From contig JAWHQI010000001.1 of NCBI GenBank assembly GCA_033032865.1, positions 3,370,001 through 3,434,000 on the forward strand: a stretch of 64,000 nt of DNA, in the 5' to 3' direction. Positions 11,660 to 22,757 of the stretch are shown here, in pieces. Each line of letters starts with the position of its first letter. The stretch's first letter is position 1. Both the position numbers and the translations under genes were made by a program. The notes below the pieces were generated by a model. That model had not been told where the DNA came from. It made no database searches and worked only from the letters and a program-made list of their open reading frames with translations. Source of the stretch: Dactylorhiza incarnata. Lineage: Eukaryota; Streptophyta; Magnoliopsida; Asparagales; Orchidaceae.

Positions 11660-12760
11660 CTCAGAAAATGAGTCTGAAAGTGATCTAATAGATCTATATG
11701 AAGAACTGCTTGAAGCTTTCAAGAAAAGCAAGAAGTTGTGCAAGGCTCAGGCTCAAGAGATAAACACCCTTGAAGCCAGCAAATCTGAATTACTTGAGAA
11801 GGTTAAAAAACCTACTCAAGAGAACTCAGACTTCAGCAAGCTTAAGCAAGAGTTCAAAGCAAGTTCCAATACTGAGCTAATACACTAGTTTGATAAATTA
11901 CTCATGGGCTTGGTTGACAACAAAGAGTTATGCAAGGCTCAGGTAAAGGAGATTGAATCTTTAAAGAAAGACGGAGATCAATCCAGTGCCCTAATATCAA
12001 GGGACAGAAAATTTTGAAATTAGAGAACAAGCTTCTCTTTGAGAGAAAGCTAGTTGCAAGCTCCTCTAAGCCGAAAACAATTCTACCATTGATTGATGGG
12101 TTTTCTCCTGTTCACAAGGAAGGTATAGGATACCTTAATGACAATAAAAAGGTAAATCTTATAAATAAGAAGATAAACTTTAGGAAGATAATTCTACCCT
12201 CCAACAAGTTTGATCAAGAGTCCATTTTTGTACATTTCTCAAATGAGTGTTCCACAAGTGGAACAAAGTATGTGCATTATGGGAAGAGTGCTCTTAAGAC
12301 AGCTCATGAAGAAATTGTGATGAAAGATCATGGACCTTTTGCATTTGTTCTAACTATCACCAAAAGCAAAGAGAATATACCTACTAAAAGAACTGCTGTC
12401 AAAGGAAAGGAAGTGGTTGTGCACCCCAAGATCAATCCAAGACACAACCACATGCTATGCAAAGAAGCTCATGCAGTCACCTTTAGGTATCCCTCTATTC
12501 ATAAGCAAAATCATCCAATTCCCGTTATGAGCAAGAGGAAGAAGTATTGCAAGTTTGAATGTTGGTGTTGTGGCAAGATTGATCACTTTACCATAGATTT
12601 TTGGTTCAATCCAACAGTCCTTGAGGCAACAAATGCCAAACTAGCATGGAATATTATTAGGATCCATCATGCACATCAGGGTGGAAATAGATCCAATATG
12701 ATTTTGAGTACTAACAAGAATATAGGACCCAACAAGATTTGGGTGCCTATGAAGGAATGA
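11660..12760 (+). pseudogene. gag: Gag of element C, N-terminally deleted
   Basis: Frame fragments rich in Glu, Lys and Leu (11660-12010) look like the coiled-coil middle of gag. A 248-codon open stretch at 12014-12760 aligns with B1 gag at 33370-34101. The CCHC zinc knuckle at 12560-12601 keeps Cys, Cys and His, but the last Cys has become Phe, so RNA binding is probably impaired. The UBN2-type N-terminal domain seen in B1 is missing. The frame ends with TGA at 12758-12760, and pol follows in the +1 frame. Confidence 0.78.
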
Positions 12761-15700
12761 TTTATTTCTACAGGTATGTCCAAAGACCAACCACACTCCT
12801 ATCTGGTATTTGGACAGTGGATGTTCCAGGCACATCACTGGAACAAGAAGCCTATTGAAGGAATATTTCTCAAATGAAGATGGTCCAAATTTGTTTTTTC
12901 GAGGATCTGATAGAGGAAAAATAAAGGGCTGTGGTAAGATCAATAATGGCATAGTCACCATCACAAGGGTAGCTTATGTAGAAGGATTGCAACACAAGAT
13001 ACTCATGTGATGGTGACTATGCATGTCATTGTGATCTTGGCAATGTGATTGAGTTCCACAAGGATAAGTGTCAAATTAAGAAATTTGAAGATTCAGAAAT
13101 TATTCTGAGTGGCAGTAGGAGTGGAAATATTTACTGCTTTAATTTCTTATGTTCAAATTCTCCAGTTTGTCTAATAACTAAGAATAAAGTATCTCTTTGT
13201 GTGCAATGGCATAAGAGATTGACTCATATTAACTATAAAACAATTAATTAGATTTTATCAGAAAACTTTGTTAGGGCAGGCCCCAAGTAGAATTGTGCTC
13301 AAGAAAGCCCTTGCCATGCATGCCAAATGGGAAAGCAAACAAAGGCTTCCTTGAAGACAGATGGTGTCAAGGATTCCAATAGGTGTTCACACTTGCTGCA
13401 TATGGACTTGTTTAGTCCCATGTCAATTCACAGCTTAGGGGGAAAAGTCTATACACTTGTGATTATTGATTTTTCTAGGTTTGCTTGGGTGTTCTTTTTG
13501 AAACAAAAGTCAGAAATACTAGACACCTTCATTACCTTTGTCAAGTAAATTCAAAATGAAATGAAATGCACTGTGGTCAAAATCAGAAGTGGCCATGAAA
13601 CAAAATTTCAGTCATGTGTTATGTCCAAGTTCTGTGAAAGTTCAGGTATCTTTCAGGAGTTTTCCTCTCCAAGAACTTCATAACAACATGGAGTTGTAGA
13701 GAGAAAGAATAGAACCTTTATTTAATCTAGTAAAACTATGCTGAGTGACTCCTCACTACCAGAATATTTTTGGGTTGAGGTAGTCATCACAGCCTGTCAT
13801 GTGCATAATAGAGCTTTAATCAATAAGAATCCCAATAAGACACCCTATGAGCTTCTGAAATGTAGAAACCAACCTTGGCCTACTTCAAAATATTTGGAAG
13901 TACGTGATATGTGTTTAACAATGGAAAGCACTACCTAACCAAGTTTGCTGAGAAATCCTATGAAGGCATTTTTTTTGGGTACAACCATTATAGCAAAGCT
14001 TATAAGATTTATAATCCCAAGTCTATATTGGTTAAAGAATCAATATATGTTGTCTTTGATAAATCTAATATGTTGCTTGAGGATTCTCCAAGATGACTAG
14101 TTGTAGGTACAAGCTCCAAGCCTAAGGATTTAAGGATAGCTGACACTGAAGTAGTACAAGAATTGATCTCATCTGGTCCTGTCAGTATTGAAGAAGAAAC
14201 TGAAGAACAAGAGACAAATCCTAAAGTGGAAGCCATTCAGCCCACAGAAGAAGTAGTACCTGAAAGGAATACAAGATTGGCTATCTCCACCAAGTTTCAG
14301 AAAGACCACCCACAAGATTAAAACATTAGGGACATCAATCAAGGAATTCAAAAAAGAAGTAGCGCCATGAATGAGGAACATTATTTGAGCTTCTGCTCAC
14401 AGGTGGAGCTAAAGAAGTTTGAAGAAGCCAACGCAGTTCCATTATGGATCATGTCTATACAAGAGGAAATGAACCAATTCCAAAGATGCAAAGTCTGGAA
14501 TTTGGTTCCAAGACCCCAAGATCACAACATAATTGGAACTAAGTGGGTGTTTAGAAATAAGATGGATGAACAAGGAGTGATTATCAAGAATAAAGCAAGG
14601 CTGGTTGCAAAAGTCTATAGACAAGAAGAAGGCATAGACTTTTACCAAACCTTTGCACCAATAGCAAGATTGGAGACCATCAGGTTGTTTCTAGCATATG
14701 GTGCTCACAAAAGAGTTAAGGTGTATTAAATGGATGAGAAGTGTGCCTTCCTCATTGGAGACTTGAAAGAGGAAGTATATGCATAACAAATTCTGGGTTT
14801 TGTAAATTCAACTTTTCCCAATCATGTTTACTATCTTAAGAAATCTTTATATGGTCTTAAACAAGCATCTAGAGCTTGGTATGAGACTCTATCTACCTTT
14901 CTCATTGAAAACAAGTTTTAAGGGGAAAATAGATAAGATATTATTCCTAAGGGAAGTTAAAGGCAAGACCTTGCTGGTCGAGATATACGTTGATGACATA
15001 ATCTTTGAATCTACAGATGATCACATTTATAAAAGGTTTGTCAACCATATGCAAGGGAAGTTATTTGAAATGAACAGCATGGGAGAGCTGAAATACTTCT
15101 TAGATCTCCAAGTGAAGCAACCTGAGGATGGGATATTCATCTCTCAGACCAAGTTCACAAAAGAGCTCATAAAGAAGTTTGGAATGGAGAGTGCAACCTC
15201 AATGAGGACACCAATGGGCTCCAATGTGTCTCTGGACAAGGATGAGAAAGGGAAACCTTTTTATGAGACCATGTACAGATGCATCATTGAATCTCTGCTC
15301 TACCTAACTATTAGTAGACCAGACATTATGTTTGCTACATGTGTTTATGCCAGATATCAAGTGAACCCCAAGGACTCTCACTACACATCTACTAAGAGAA
15401 TTTTGAGATACCTCAATGGTACACCTAATCTTGGCTTATGTTACCCCATGAGTAATGATTTTGGGCTAACATGCTTTTCAGATGCAGACTTTACAGGATG
15501 CAAGGAAGATAGGAAAAGCATTTCAGGGACATATCAATTCCTTGGAAGAAGACAAATCTCATGTAGTAGTAATAAGCAAATAAGTGTTGCAATCTCAACT
15601 GCAGAGTCAGAATACATCTCTGCTAGGAGCTGTTGTGCTCAATAACTTTGGATTCAACATCAACTAGAGGATTACAACCTTCAAATAAGGAAGAACTCAT

Positions 15701-15933
15701 TATATTGTGATTCCTCAAGTGCCATCTCAATTGCTAAGAATCCTGTGGCACGCAGCATAACCAAACATATAGAGATCAGGTATAACTTCATTAGGGAGCA
15801 TGTGGAGAAATATGACATTTACTTGGAATATGTACCAACAGACAAGCAAGTGGTTGGCATCTTCACTAAGCCCTTTGATGAAGCAAAATTCAATCAATTC
15901 AAAATTGAGCTTGGTATGCTTAATATGAATTAA
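12761..15933 (+). pseudogene. pol: Copia pol of element C (protease, integrase, RT, RNase H)
   Basis: Protease has WYLDSGCSRHITG at about 12804-12842. The GAG-pre-integrase zinc-binding segment follows (WHKRLTH at about 13208, CHACQ at about 13315). The integrase core starts near 13400. Its second catalytic Asp is replaced by Gly (RSGHETKF), while the Glu in GVVERKNRT is kept. Reverse transcriptase spans about 14440-15140 with YVDDIIF intact. RNase H follows (SDADFTGC and STAESEYIS). Pol ends with TAA at 15931-15933. Stops and frameshifts occur around 13249, 13546, 13680, 14094, 14728, 14785 and 15643. It is about 1050 codons long, near full Copia length. Confidence 0.9.
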
Positions 15934-16325
15934 TAGATTTCTCATATAATTATATTAATTTTTCTTTCTCATTTAAAATATTTATTGGTGTAAAGACCAG
16001 AGATCTGGTCAATACAATTATTTTCTAACCATTTTCTGGAAGTGTGCATAATTTCTGCTGAGTATAGAAAATGTCATCGAGAAGGTCTAAAAGACAAAGA
16101 AAATGGCGTCGAGAAGATCCAGACAACACAGAAAATATCATCGGAACACAATTGGCACACCAAAATTGGATCTTTATTAATAATATTTTCTCAGGTGCAC
16201 GCCTCTTTATTTTCTTATTATATACTATAATTAGAATCATTGTAAACATTAGGGATTAAGTCCATCATAAACCCTAAAGTATCTTCCTGAGTACCCTTAA
16301 TTTTTGGAGGATTATCTCTCTTTAT
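15934..16325 (+). other. Spacer between pol and the extra ORF of C
   Basis: Short basic ORFs (for example 16071-16259, starting MSSRRSKRQRKWRRED) appear here but have no supporting homologue. They could be the broken start of the downstream ORF. Otherwise AT-rich with no recognised gene. Confidence 0.45.
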
Positions 16326-16991
16326 TTGTTGAAGACCTTGGGTGATAAGTATGAGTCACAAGACACCCCTCTGCATTATCTGAAGAAAATTGACTACAAA
16401 TCAATAGATATGTGGGAATATCCTTTCTCTAAGTCTGGAAAGAGACAAGGAGAAAGCTCTAAGAAGAAGGAAAGGAAGAAAAAGAAAGTAGTAGCAAGCT
16501 CTAACATCCCTCCTAGTCATATTGAGGGGGAGCAATCTGAGCATCATATTTCTCTAATATATGTGGAAATATTAACACCCATAGAGATGGCCAGGGTGGA
16601 TGATGAGATTGAGAAAGCTGATGAAGCAGAGAAGGCTATTGAAGTAGAGAAAGAAGATGAAGTAGAGAAGAATGATAAAGATCAGAAAAGTGTTGAAATA
16701 GAGAAGGTAGTTGGATTAGAGGAGTCTACCTTGGAGAGCTCAGCCCAAGATACTGAGATAGTTGAGGGGGAGTCTTTCCTAGAAAACTCAGCCCAATATA
16801 CTGAAGTACTTGATGATGAAGTGACTGAAGTGATTGAGGGGGAGTCTCAACATGAGAGCTCTACCCAGAATGCAGCTGATATAGAAGTCGTAGACCAACT
16901 TTTAGAGATATTTGCCAAAAGCATTCCCACATATGTTGGCAAAGTGGCAGAACAACTAAATAAACAAGAAGAAGTAGTCTTCACTGGATAA
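16326..16991 (+). CDS. Acidic repeat ORF downstream of pol in C, function unknown
   Basis: 221 codons without a stop, in the slot where SIRE-type Copia elements carry an extra, sometimes called env-like, ORF. A basic Lys-rich patch lies at residues about 38-58. A long Glu/Lys/Val repeat region follows (EKADEAEKAIEVEKEDEVEK and similar), then two EGES...EN/HESS/SAQ units. I see no signal peptide or transmembrane segment, so an envelope role is not supported. B1 keeps a related, broken segment at about 34280-34460. A shorter open remainder follows. It may be only part of a larger original ORF. Confidence 0.5.
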   Translation: MLKTLGDKYESQDTPLHYLKKIDYKSIDMWEYPFSKSGKRQGESSKKKERKKKKVVASSNIPPSHIEGEQSEHHISLIYVEILTPIEMARVDDEIEKADEAEKAIEVEKEDEVEKNDKDQKSVEIEKVVGLEESTLESSAQDTEIVEGESFLENSAQYTEVLDDEVTEVIEGESQHESSTQNAADIEVVDQLLEIFAKSIPTYVGKVAEQLNKQEEVVFTG

Positions 16992-17422
16992 GAGATTGCA
17001 TTGCTCAAGAGAAAGTCAGTTATGACAGAGCAAGAGGCTGAGAAGAAATCATATCACCGAAAGTGTAAACATGCTCAAAAATAAAATATCTGACCTCCAC
17101 GACAACATTTTCCGGTATGTGTTTGAAGAAGTCAGAAAGGTGGAGGAAGTTATCATAAATCATGGTTACACCTGAAGAGAGCGGGAGGAAGTTATTATAA
17201 ATGGAAAGCTGCTGGAGATAATGATTAGAGATCAAGAAAAGATAATGGAAAGTTGACACTCTTGGGGTAATGATGTATTAATTAAAATCTCTAATGTAAA
17301 CATTGCTCTGAATTTAGTATATAATGGAATGTTTACTTATTCCTTGTGTCAATTTTGTTTATAATAATATATATGTGTGTCAATTGATATATGAGGTTCT
17401 GACTTCTTCAAATAGGGGGAGA
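16992..17422 (+). other. 3' untranslated region and polypurine tract of C
   Basis: Remnant coding-like sequence (EEVIING repeats around 17140-17210) precedes AT-rich DNA. The polypurine tract ATAGGGGGAGATG at 17412-17424 abuts the 3' LTR. Further GAGGGGGAG tracts occur inside the extra ORF. Confidence 0.6.
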
Positions 17423-18425
17423 TGGTTAGGAATATTGACCACAAGATTCATGATTTGAAGAAGCCCTTAGGATAACAATAAACACATAATGTATTTGATG
17501 CTCTATTCTAGTTTTTATGTGACAGGTATAACAAAAGTGCATGGATAATGTAGGTCAAGGTTTATAGTCTATCAAATAGTGTTTTGCCTATGTAACCTCT
17601 CATGGTGCAAAACACATATCCACTTATGCCCTAACAAGATATTAGACTTGTCACTATCAAGGAATAGACATTTGGAAATGGTCTGAAAATGAAGCTGCAA
17701 AGATAACCAATAGATTGAAATAAGCTAAAATTGGCTAAGGTAAATATCGGCTGGATGATCTAGACGACAAGAATTCTGTGTCGCCTAGACCACTACTGTA
17801 TCAACTTGACGATCTCGATAACAAAATTCAATGTTGGCTAGACCATAACTACATCATCCAGATATGATCTTTATCTATAGAAGACTCAAGTTTATTCATT
17901 ATTCATCTTTTGAATCTAAGTTGTATTGCAAATAGTTAATTATAAATTGTTGTTGTATGATTTTTGAGGTCTGAGTTGTAGGGCTTTTGGTGTAAGCCTG
18001 AGTTGTAAGTCTCTTGGAGCTTGAGCTATATGATCCTTTAGATCTGAGTGGTAGGATTCTTGTGAGAATCTGAATTTGTTGTAGGGTTCCATTGGGAATA
18101 TGAGTGTAGTATCTTGGAAAAGATCTGAGTATAAAACTCTTATTGGAGAGATTGAGGTAGGGCCATGGTGGCCTGAGTGTAAGTCTTGGCGAAGAAGACT
18201 GAGATTTCGAGGGATTTCCTAGTCTAGAACATTTCAAGATAGGTGGTGTAGAGAGAGGACTACTCAAGGCATTCTTAGGGAACCTCAATAAATCTCTATG
18301 TGCTTTCTGTGCTTACATTTTTTTTACCATCTTGCTGAAACTTTAAAAAGGATTAAAAAGCACCCATCACACTATTCACCCCTCACCCTCTAGGTGTGAT
18401 CTAGGTGACCCAAAGAAAAATAACA
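17423..18425 (+). repeat. 3' LTR of C
   Basis: 1003 bp, starting TGGTTAGGAA (the second position of the expected TGTTAGG is shifted by a substitution) and ending TAACA. Shares its first part with the 5' LTR. The later part has repeated GAGTTGTAGG/GAGTGTAAG phrases also found in the B1 LTR at about 31080-31370, showing that families B and C are related. Confidence 0.82.
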
Positions 18426-18430
18426 GATAC

Positions 18431-18654
18431 TCCCTCCAAGAGGTGTTGACCTTGTGTCCACATAGATATCAGTATTCAATGGTGAGGTGACACTCACACT
18501 AAGAGGTGTTGGATTTATGTTTGCCTATTGTAATGAAACAAGGGTGAGATGAATATAATTACCCTTGTTTCTATGATGTATAATTACTTTGTCTAGTACT
18601 ATAAGATGCAATGATATGAAAAGAGGTTGTGGGGATCCTTTGGGTGAACCCAAC
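18431..18654 (+). repeat. Tekay-like 3' LTR, second segment
   Basis: Continues the LTR broken at 10351, after the right copy of the GATAC duplication (18426-18430). It matches 5471-5680 and ends where the Tat-like LTR starts. The last third of the Tekay-like LTR is not found elsewhere in the window. Confidence 0.78.
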
Positions 18655-19409
18655 TGTTAACCCAAAATTCAATGACCACAGTCAGCTAAACTGATCCAGA
18701 ACCAAGGAAAGCATAAGCATCCAGCAGCATGTGTGGTTACCCTCCTTGTAGTTTCCATCCTCAGCGTCAAGGGAGAAGGCGGTTACATAATAGGTAGTCG
18801 CGCATCACTCCAGTCAACCCTCAACATCCAGTTTAGAGGGCCTCTGGGTGAGCACCCTGGTAGACTACTTGAGCTGCCCTCCTTGTCTAGCAATGGCTCG
18901 AGCGGTTACATCATGTTGTAACCACACAAACCTTCCTCTCTCCTTAGTTATCAGTGTTTTGTGTGGTTACAGTCTATTGTAACCGCATGAGCCTTTGGGC
19001 ACTATTTACAACATTAATTTATCTCAACCATCTAGGCAGCCTACCTCCCTGTATAAATAAGGGGCCAGGGGTACTTAGAGGGGGACAAAACTTGAACCAA
19101 AATCTACCATATTGTAGGTGCGGTTAAAAGTTCTGAGCCATCCAGTGCCTCTAGTTTTTTTGTGTTTTTTCCTTGTGCCCTGCAATATCTTGAAATAACC
19201 TCTTTGTAGAATATTACTGCCCGCTTCAATTGGTATTCACCACTGCGGGCAAATCTGGTGTCCACCGTTGCTAGTGGCAACCTCTTTTATGCACTATGTT
19301 CACTTAATCCTCATGGGCTAATAATTGATTCCTTGTGGTTCCTGATTCCTATACTATTCGCTTGACCCGTCGTTGAGCGTGGAGGTTGGTGAAAATTTTG
19401 GCATCAATA
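18655..19409 (+). repeat. Tat-like gypsy LTR (Tat-1)
   Basis: Starts TGTTAACCC. The end is placed at GGCATCAATA because the solo LTR at 58130-58952 ends in a related GTGCCAACA. A TATA-like TATAAATAA lies at 19052-19060. A TATTACTGCCCGC-type segment before the end also matches the solo LTR (around 58763). Two small hairpins lie upstream of the TATA-like box. Right boundary uncertain by some tens of bases. Confidence 0.6.
18904..18984 (+). promoter_or_regulatory. Two matching hairpins upstream of the Tat-1 TATA-like box
   Basis: GGTTACA and TGTAACC pair across 6-nt loops at 18904-18923 and again at 18965-18984. Related GGTTAC motifs occur at about 18735 and 18781. They may be transcription-factor sites in the LTR promoter. 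This is inference. Confidence 0.5.
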
Positions 19410-19689
19410 ATTTGAACACGCGGCCTTCTGATCAAGCAATTAGAAAAATTTCCCAATGGCCAGAGGGTACTCACCGCAATCGTTCCAATCTCTCAACCCA
19501 TCGGAGGGAGGCATGACCATATAGGAAGAATTCAATAGCATCCTCGCAATGGTCATGCATCTTGTAGACCAGGGGCTTCCACCCCGAGACAGTGAGCCAC
19601 GTCGTAAACCACAACTCCTGAGCAGCAACTGCACTACCAAGAAAATCTGCCCCCGCTCTAACCACGTGGTGATTCTATGCTAACTCGCC
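19410..19689 (+). other. Leader between Tat-1 LTR and gag
   Basis: No primer-binding site I can name. Minus-strand ORFs here are short and look like chance. Probably the 5' untranslated region or the damaged N-terminus of gag. Confidence 0.4.
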
Positions 19690-20834
19690 AATAGGTCTTC
19701 AAGGAGACCGCGGATACCTATCAAGCTATAACCCTTGATTTCGAAGAAGTGCTTGAGTACATGGAAGGGATAGACTCTCTCTCCCTCCTTGGTAGGAGAT
19801 ATTGAAGTGGAATCCACCCCATTCGGGTTCAGGGAGCCTTTCCTTTCCAGTTCTCTAGAAGGGAGGATCTCGCATACCACTTGCAAGCATTCAACGCCAC
19901 GGTATCGCTTCAGCCCCTCTAAGAACGACTATGAAGTAAACTCCTCGCCGCTACTTTTGACAGGAAGGCCAGGGAGTGGTTCCACAACCTTTCTCCTCAC
20001 TCCATTGGCTCTTTCAGGGATCTAAGATAGGAGTTGCTACAGAGATCTGCCACTTTAAAGAAAAGGAAAAGAGACAGACACCCTCTTTTAGACCCCGCAA
20101 GGTTCGCATGAAACCCTGGGCCAGTATGTAGATCGCTTCCAAGGAAAGATTATGGAAGTTCAGGAAGTAAGCCCCTCCATATATCGGGTGGCGTTCACGA
20201 ATGGTTTGAAGCATGGCCTCTTCAAATTCTCTATGAGCGAGAGAAATCCAAGGTCGTATGGAGAGCTGATAGAGCGAGTAAATCGCTTCATTAAAGAAGA
20301 GTCTACAAATGAAGAGTTCATCTCTTACCTCTCCGACCTAGCATCCCATTATTTGAATAATTATCTCAAACGACCGCCTGTAATCCCTCAACGATCGAAC
20401 AGGCCCCGCCAGGATTTCTAGCCCAAGTTCACCATGGGAGAAACTTCGATCAACAACCCCCACATTGTCCCGATCAGTTCCAGCAAATGAGGTCGGCACA
20501 GCTTTAGTACCCCCAGCAAGGTGTGAATGCGCCTCCTCTCCTCCTGACTCCAGCACCATCTCAGTGGGCAAGCGCTCAAGAAGAATACACCAACATAGTC
20601 ATGCCTATGAATGAAGTGGTAGAAATACTCGAGAGACAACCAGGCTTTAAAAACCACCAACCGTTAAAGGCAGGATTAAGAAACATTAATCAAAATCTCT
20701 ATTGCAAGTTTCACCGTGATGTCGGGGATGACACAGAGAACCGTAGAGTCCTCCGCGACATAATAGAGAGGCTCCTAAGAAAAGGCAAATGGAAGGACAT
20801 GTTGGCTCACCAATCTAAAGGTTTCTCCACCTAA
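19690..20834 (+). pseudogene. gag: Tat-1 gag (Retrotrans_gag type)
   Basis: Broken frames encode the plant gypsy capsid region. YHLQAF, FDRKAREWF and SFRDL motifs lie at about 19875-20030, and a GLKHGLFKFSMS segment at 20152-20421 with ERVNRFI. A further part follows at 20523-20834. Sequence is collinear with the second copy at 36019-37016. Stops and frameshifts make it non-functional. Cut after gag by insertion of B1 at 20907. Confidence 0.72.
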
Positions 20835-20906
20835 AGAGAATGTAAAGAGAAGGAAGAGTCAACCTCAATGGGGACCAAGTGTGAAAATATAAAGCACGTC
20901 GTGACC

Positions 20907-21300
20907 TGTTGCGAACTTTGCCCACAATATTCCTCATTTGAAGAAGTCGTCAAGTCAAGGATAAACACCCTTTGTATTTGATGCATGTGTTTAGTTGTGT
21001 TGATTTCTGGTTTTAGATAGTGCAAGCCTAGCATAGGGCTAGACTTAGCATCATCAGACATAGTTTTGCCAATGTAGTCTCTCATTGTGCTAAACACCAT
21101 GTCGACCTAAGATTTAGACTATGTTTGACTTGTCACTCACTCATAAACAACATGAAGAAAGATCTAGAAAGTTGGGTGGAGCAAAAGATCATAATTCAGG
21201 AAGATCAGAATTTGTCCAAGTCAAATATCGTCTTGAAGAGGTATCGATATCAGCTTGATGACCTTAAGCTTCAAGAATTCACAGTTCAAGACGACATCGC
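20907..21300 (+). repeat. 5' LTR of B1, left segment
   Basis: Matches the start of the 3' LTR at 34783 (AACTTTGCC, then TTTGAAGAAGTC). Interrupted at 21300 by A2. The last five bases, ATCGC, are the left target duplication of A2. Confidence 0.85.
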
Positions 21301-22708
21301 TGTTGCACATATGTATCACATCCATTTGTTTGAAAATAACAAACCCCAAATTCTATTTGATCTTGCTTGTCGTGTGTTTATAGTGTGCAGGAACTATAGG
21401 TGCAATACTCCACATGTAGGAAGCAGCTGAATTCAAACATCTGGAAGAATGCACTACCGCCAGCGTTAGTGCTAACGCTCCGCGGTAGATCATTTCATCT
21501 CAGCGGTTTGGTTTCGTCTCAGCAGTTTCGTCTCAGTGGTTTAGTTTCGTCTCAGCGGTTCCTTAGTGCTACCGCCAGCGTTAGAGCTACCTCCTGGTGC
21601 TATCGCGAGTTCATGCACAGCGCCGTGTAGCCGACGGTTTTGCAACCACTCCATAAGAATGATGCCGCCAGCGCTAGCGCTACAGCCTGGTGTTAGCTCA
21701 AGTTTGTGCACAAAGCCATACCGCCGACGGTTTCGCAACTGCTCCACACGATCGATACCGCAGGCGCTAGGAGCTATCGCAGGCGCTAGCGAGAAGTTCT
21801 ATAAATTGGATCTTTGCTTATCGTTTTGGCTATCCATCCCAGAGAGATTGCTTGTGCCACAATTCTATTGTTGTTATGCTGCCAAAGATGGATCTCCCAC
21901 AAAAAGCTTAAGGAGAATTCTGGTGGAGGACTACGTCACGCTACATCCGAAGGACAATCGATTCGACCTCACTCATACTACAACGATCCTTCATCTCCGA
22001 CTTCAGAAGATCTCATACTGGGAGTTTTATTATTGTTATCATTATTTTCATTCTATACTTTTTGTAACCGTTTAGAGAATTCGCCTTGTGTTGGCGACTA
22101 TAGGCCTGGGTAGGACTTCGGGAGGAATTCGCCTTGTGTTGGCGACTAGGTCTGGGTAGGACTTAGGAAGGAATTCGCCTTATGTTGGCGACTAGTTCTA
22201 GGTGATTAGATCTAGGGGTGCTCGAGGCCATATCCGGGGAAGGATTGGTTAGAGCTGCTTGAGGCCTTGTCCGGGGAAGGATAGGCTAAAGCCAACGGGT
22301 TTGTGGGGATACAATTCGGTATAGAAAAGGAAAAGATATTTACATTTGTACGCCTCCAATTTCTAGCGATATTGAAATCAAATTTATGTAAACACCTTTT
22401 TTATATAAATACAATCATGTCTCTATTTGTGTTTACTTGATTTCTATCATTTGGCATAATCTCTAAATATTGGTTACAAAGTTTTCAATTCTAATTACTT
22501 TATCTAAATTGTTTAGTTCAATCTCTTTCATCATAAAACAATTTAGTACTTGTTTCTAAACTTGGTTATTATGATATTCTCACAAATTAGCTAAATTGTT
22601 ATTTTCCCTTTTCCATATTATAAAACAATTTAGTAATTTTCATAAAATTTTAAAGAAGAATTGTATTCCCTTATTCACCCCCCTCTAAGGGCGCCTATCG
22701 ATCCAACA
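21301..22708 (+). repeat. 5' LTR of A2
   Basis: 1408 bp from TGTTGCA to TCCAACA. It has a CpG-rich array of CCGCAGGCGCTAG-type motifs, a TATA-like CTATAAATT near 21800, a repeated GTGTTGGCGACTA motif (22089-22190) and a CACCCCCCTCTAAGGGCGCC end. Its upstream half differs from the A1, A3 and A4 LTRs, so A2 is a separate subfamily. Confidence 0.92.
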
Positions 22709-22710
22709 AG

Positions 22711-22722
22711 TGGTATCATAGG
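22711..22722 (+). other. Primer-binding site of A2
   Basis: TGGTATCATAGG, two bases after the LTR end, close to the initiator-tRNA-Met type TGGTATCAGAGC. Confidence 0.75.
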
Positions 22723-22757
22723 CAGGTTATTCCAAATCGGTTTAAAAACCGGGAATA

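Larger units (their letters stand above)
10352..18425 (+). mobile_element. Complete but defective SIRE-like Ty1/copia element C
   Basis: 8074 bp, with LTRs starting TGTTGGGAA (5') and TGGTTAGGAA (3') and ending TAACA. It is flanked by a perfect 5-bp target duplication GATAC (10347-10351 and 18426-18430). Removing it restores the Tekay-like LTR sequence seen near 5463. Gene order is gag, protease, integrase, reverse transcriptase, RNase H, as in Copia, plus an extra ORF before the 3' LTR as in SIRE-type elements. The SIRE label is an inference from the protease motif, the extra ORF and the overall layout. Confidence 0.88.

Noticed and set aside
16326..16991. Envelope protein in element C
   Set aside because: No signal peptide, transmembrane segment or hydrophobic fusion-like stretch is visible. 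The ORF is charged and repetitive.
21566..22075. 169-codon ORF in the A2 5' LTR, and similar ones at 28653-29097
   Set aside because: They run through CpG-rich LTR repeats, overlap in several frames and have low-complexity proteins. They are by-products of the LTR.
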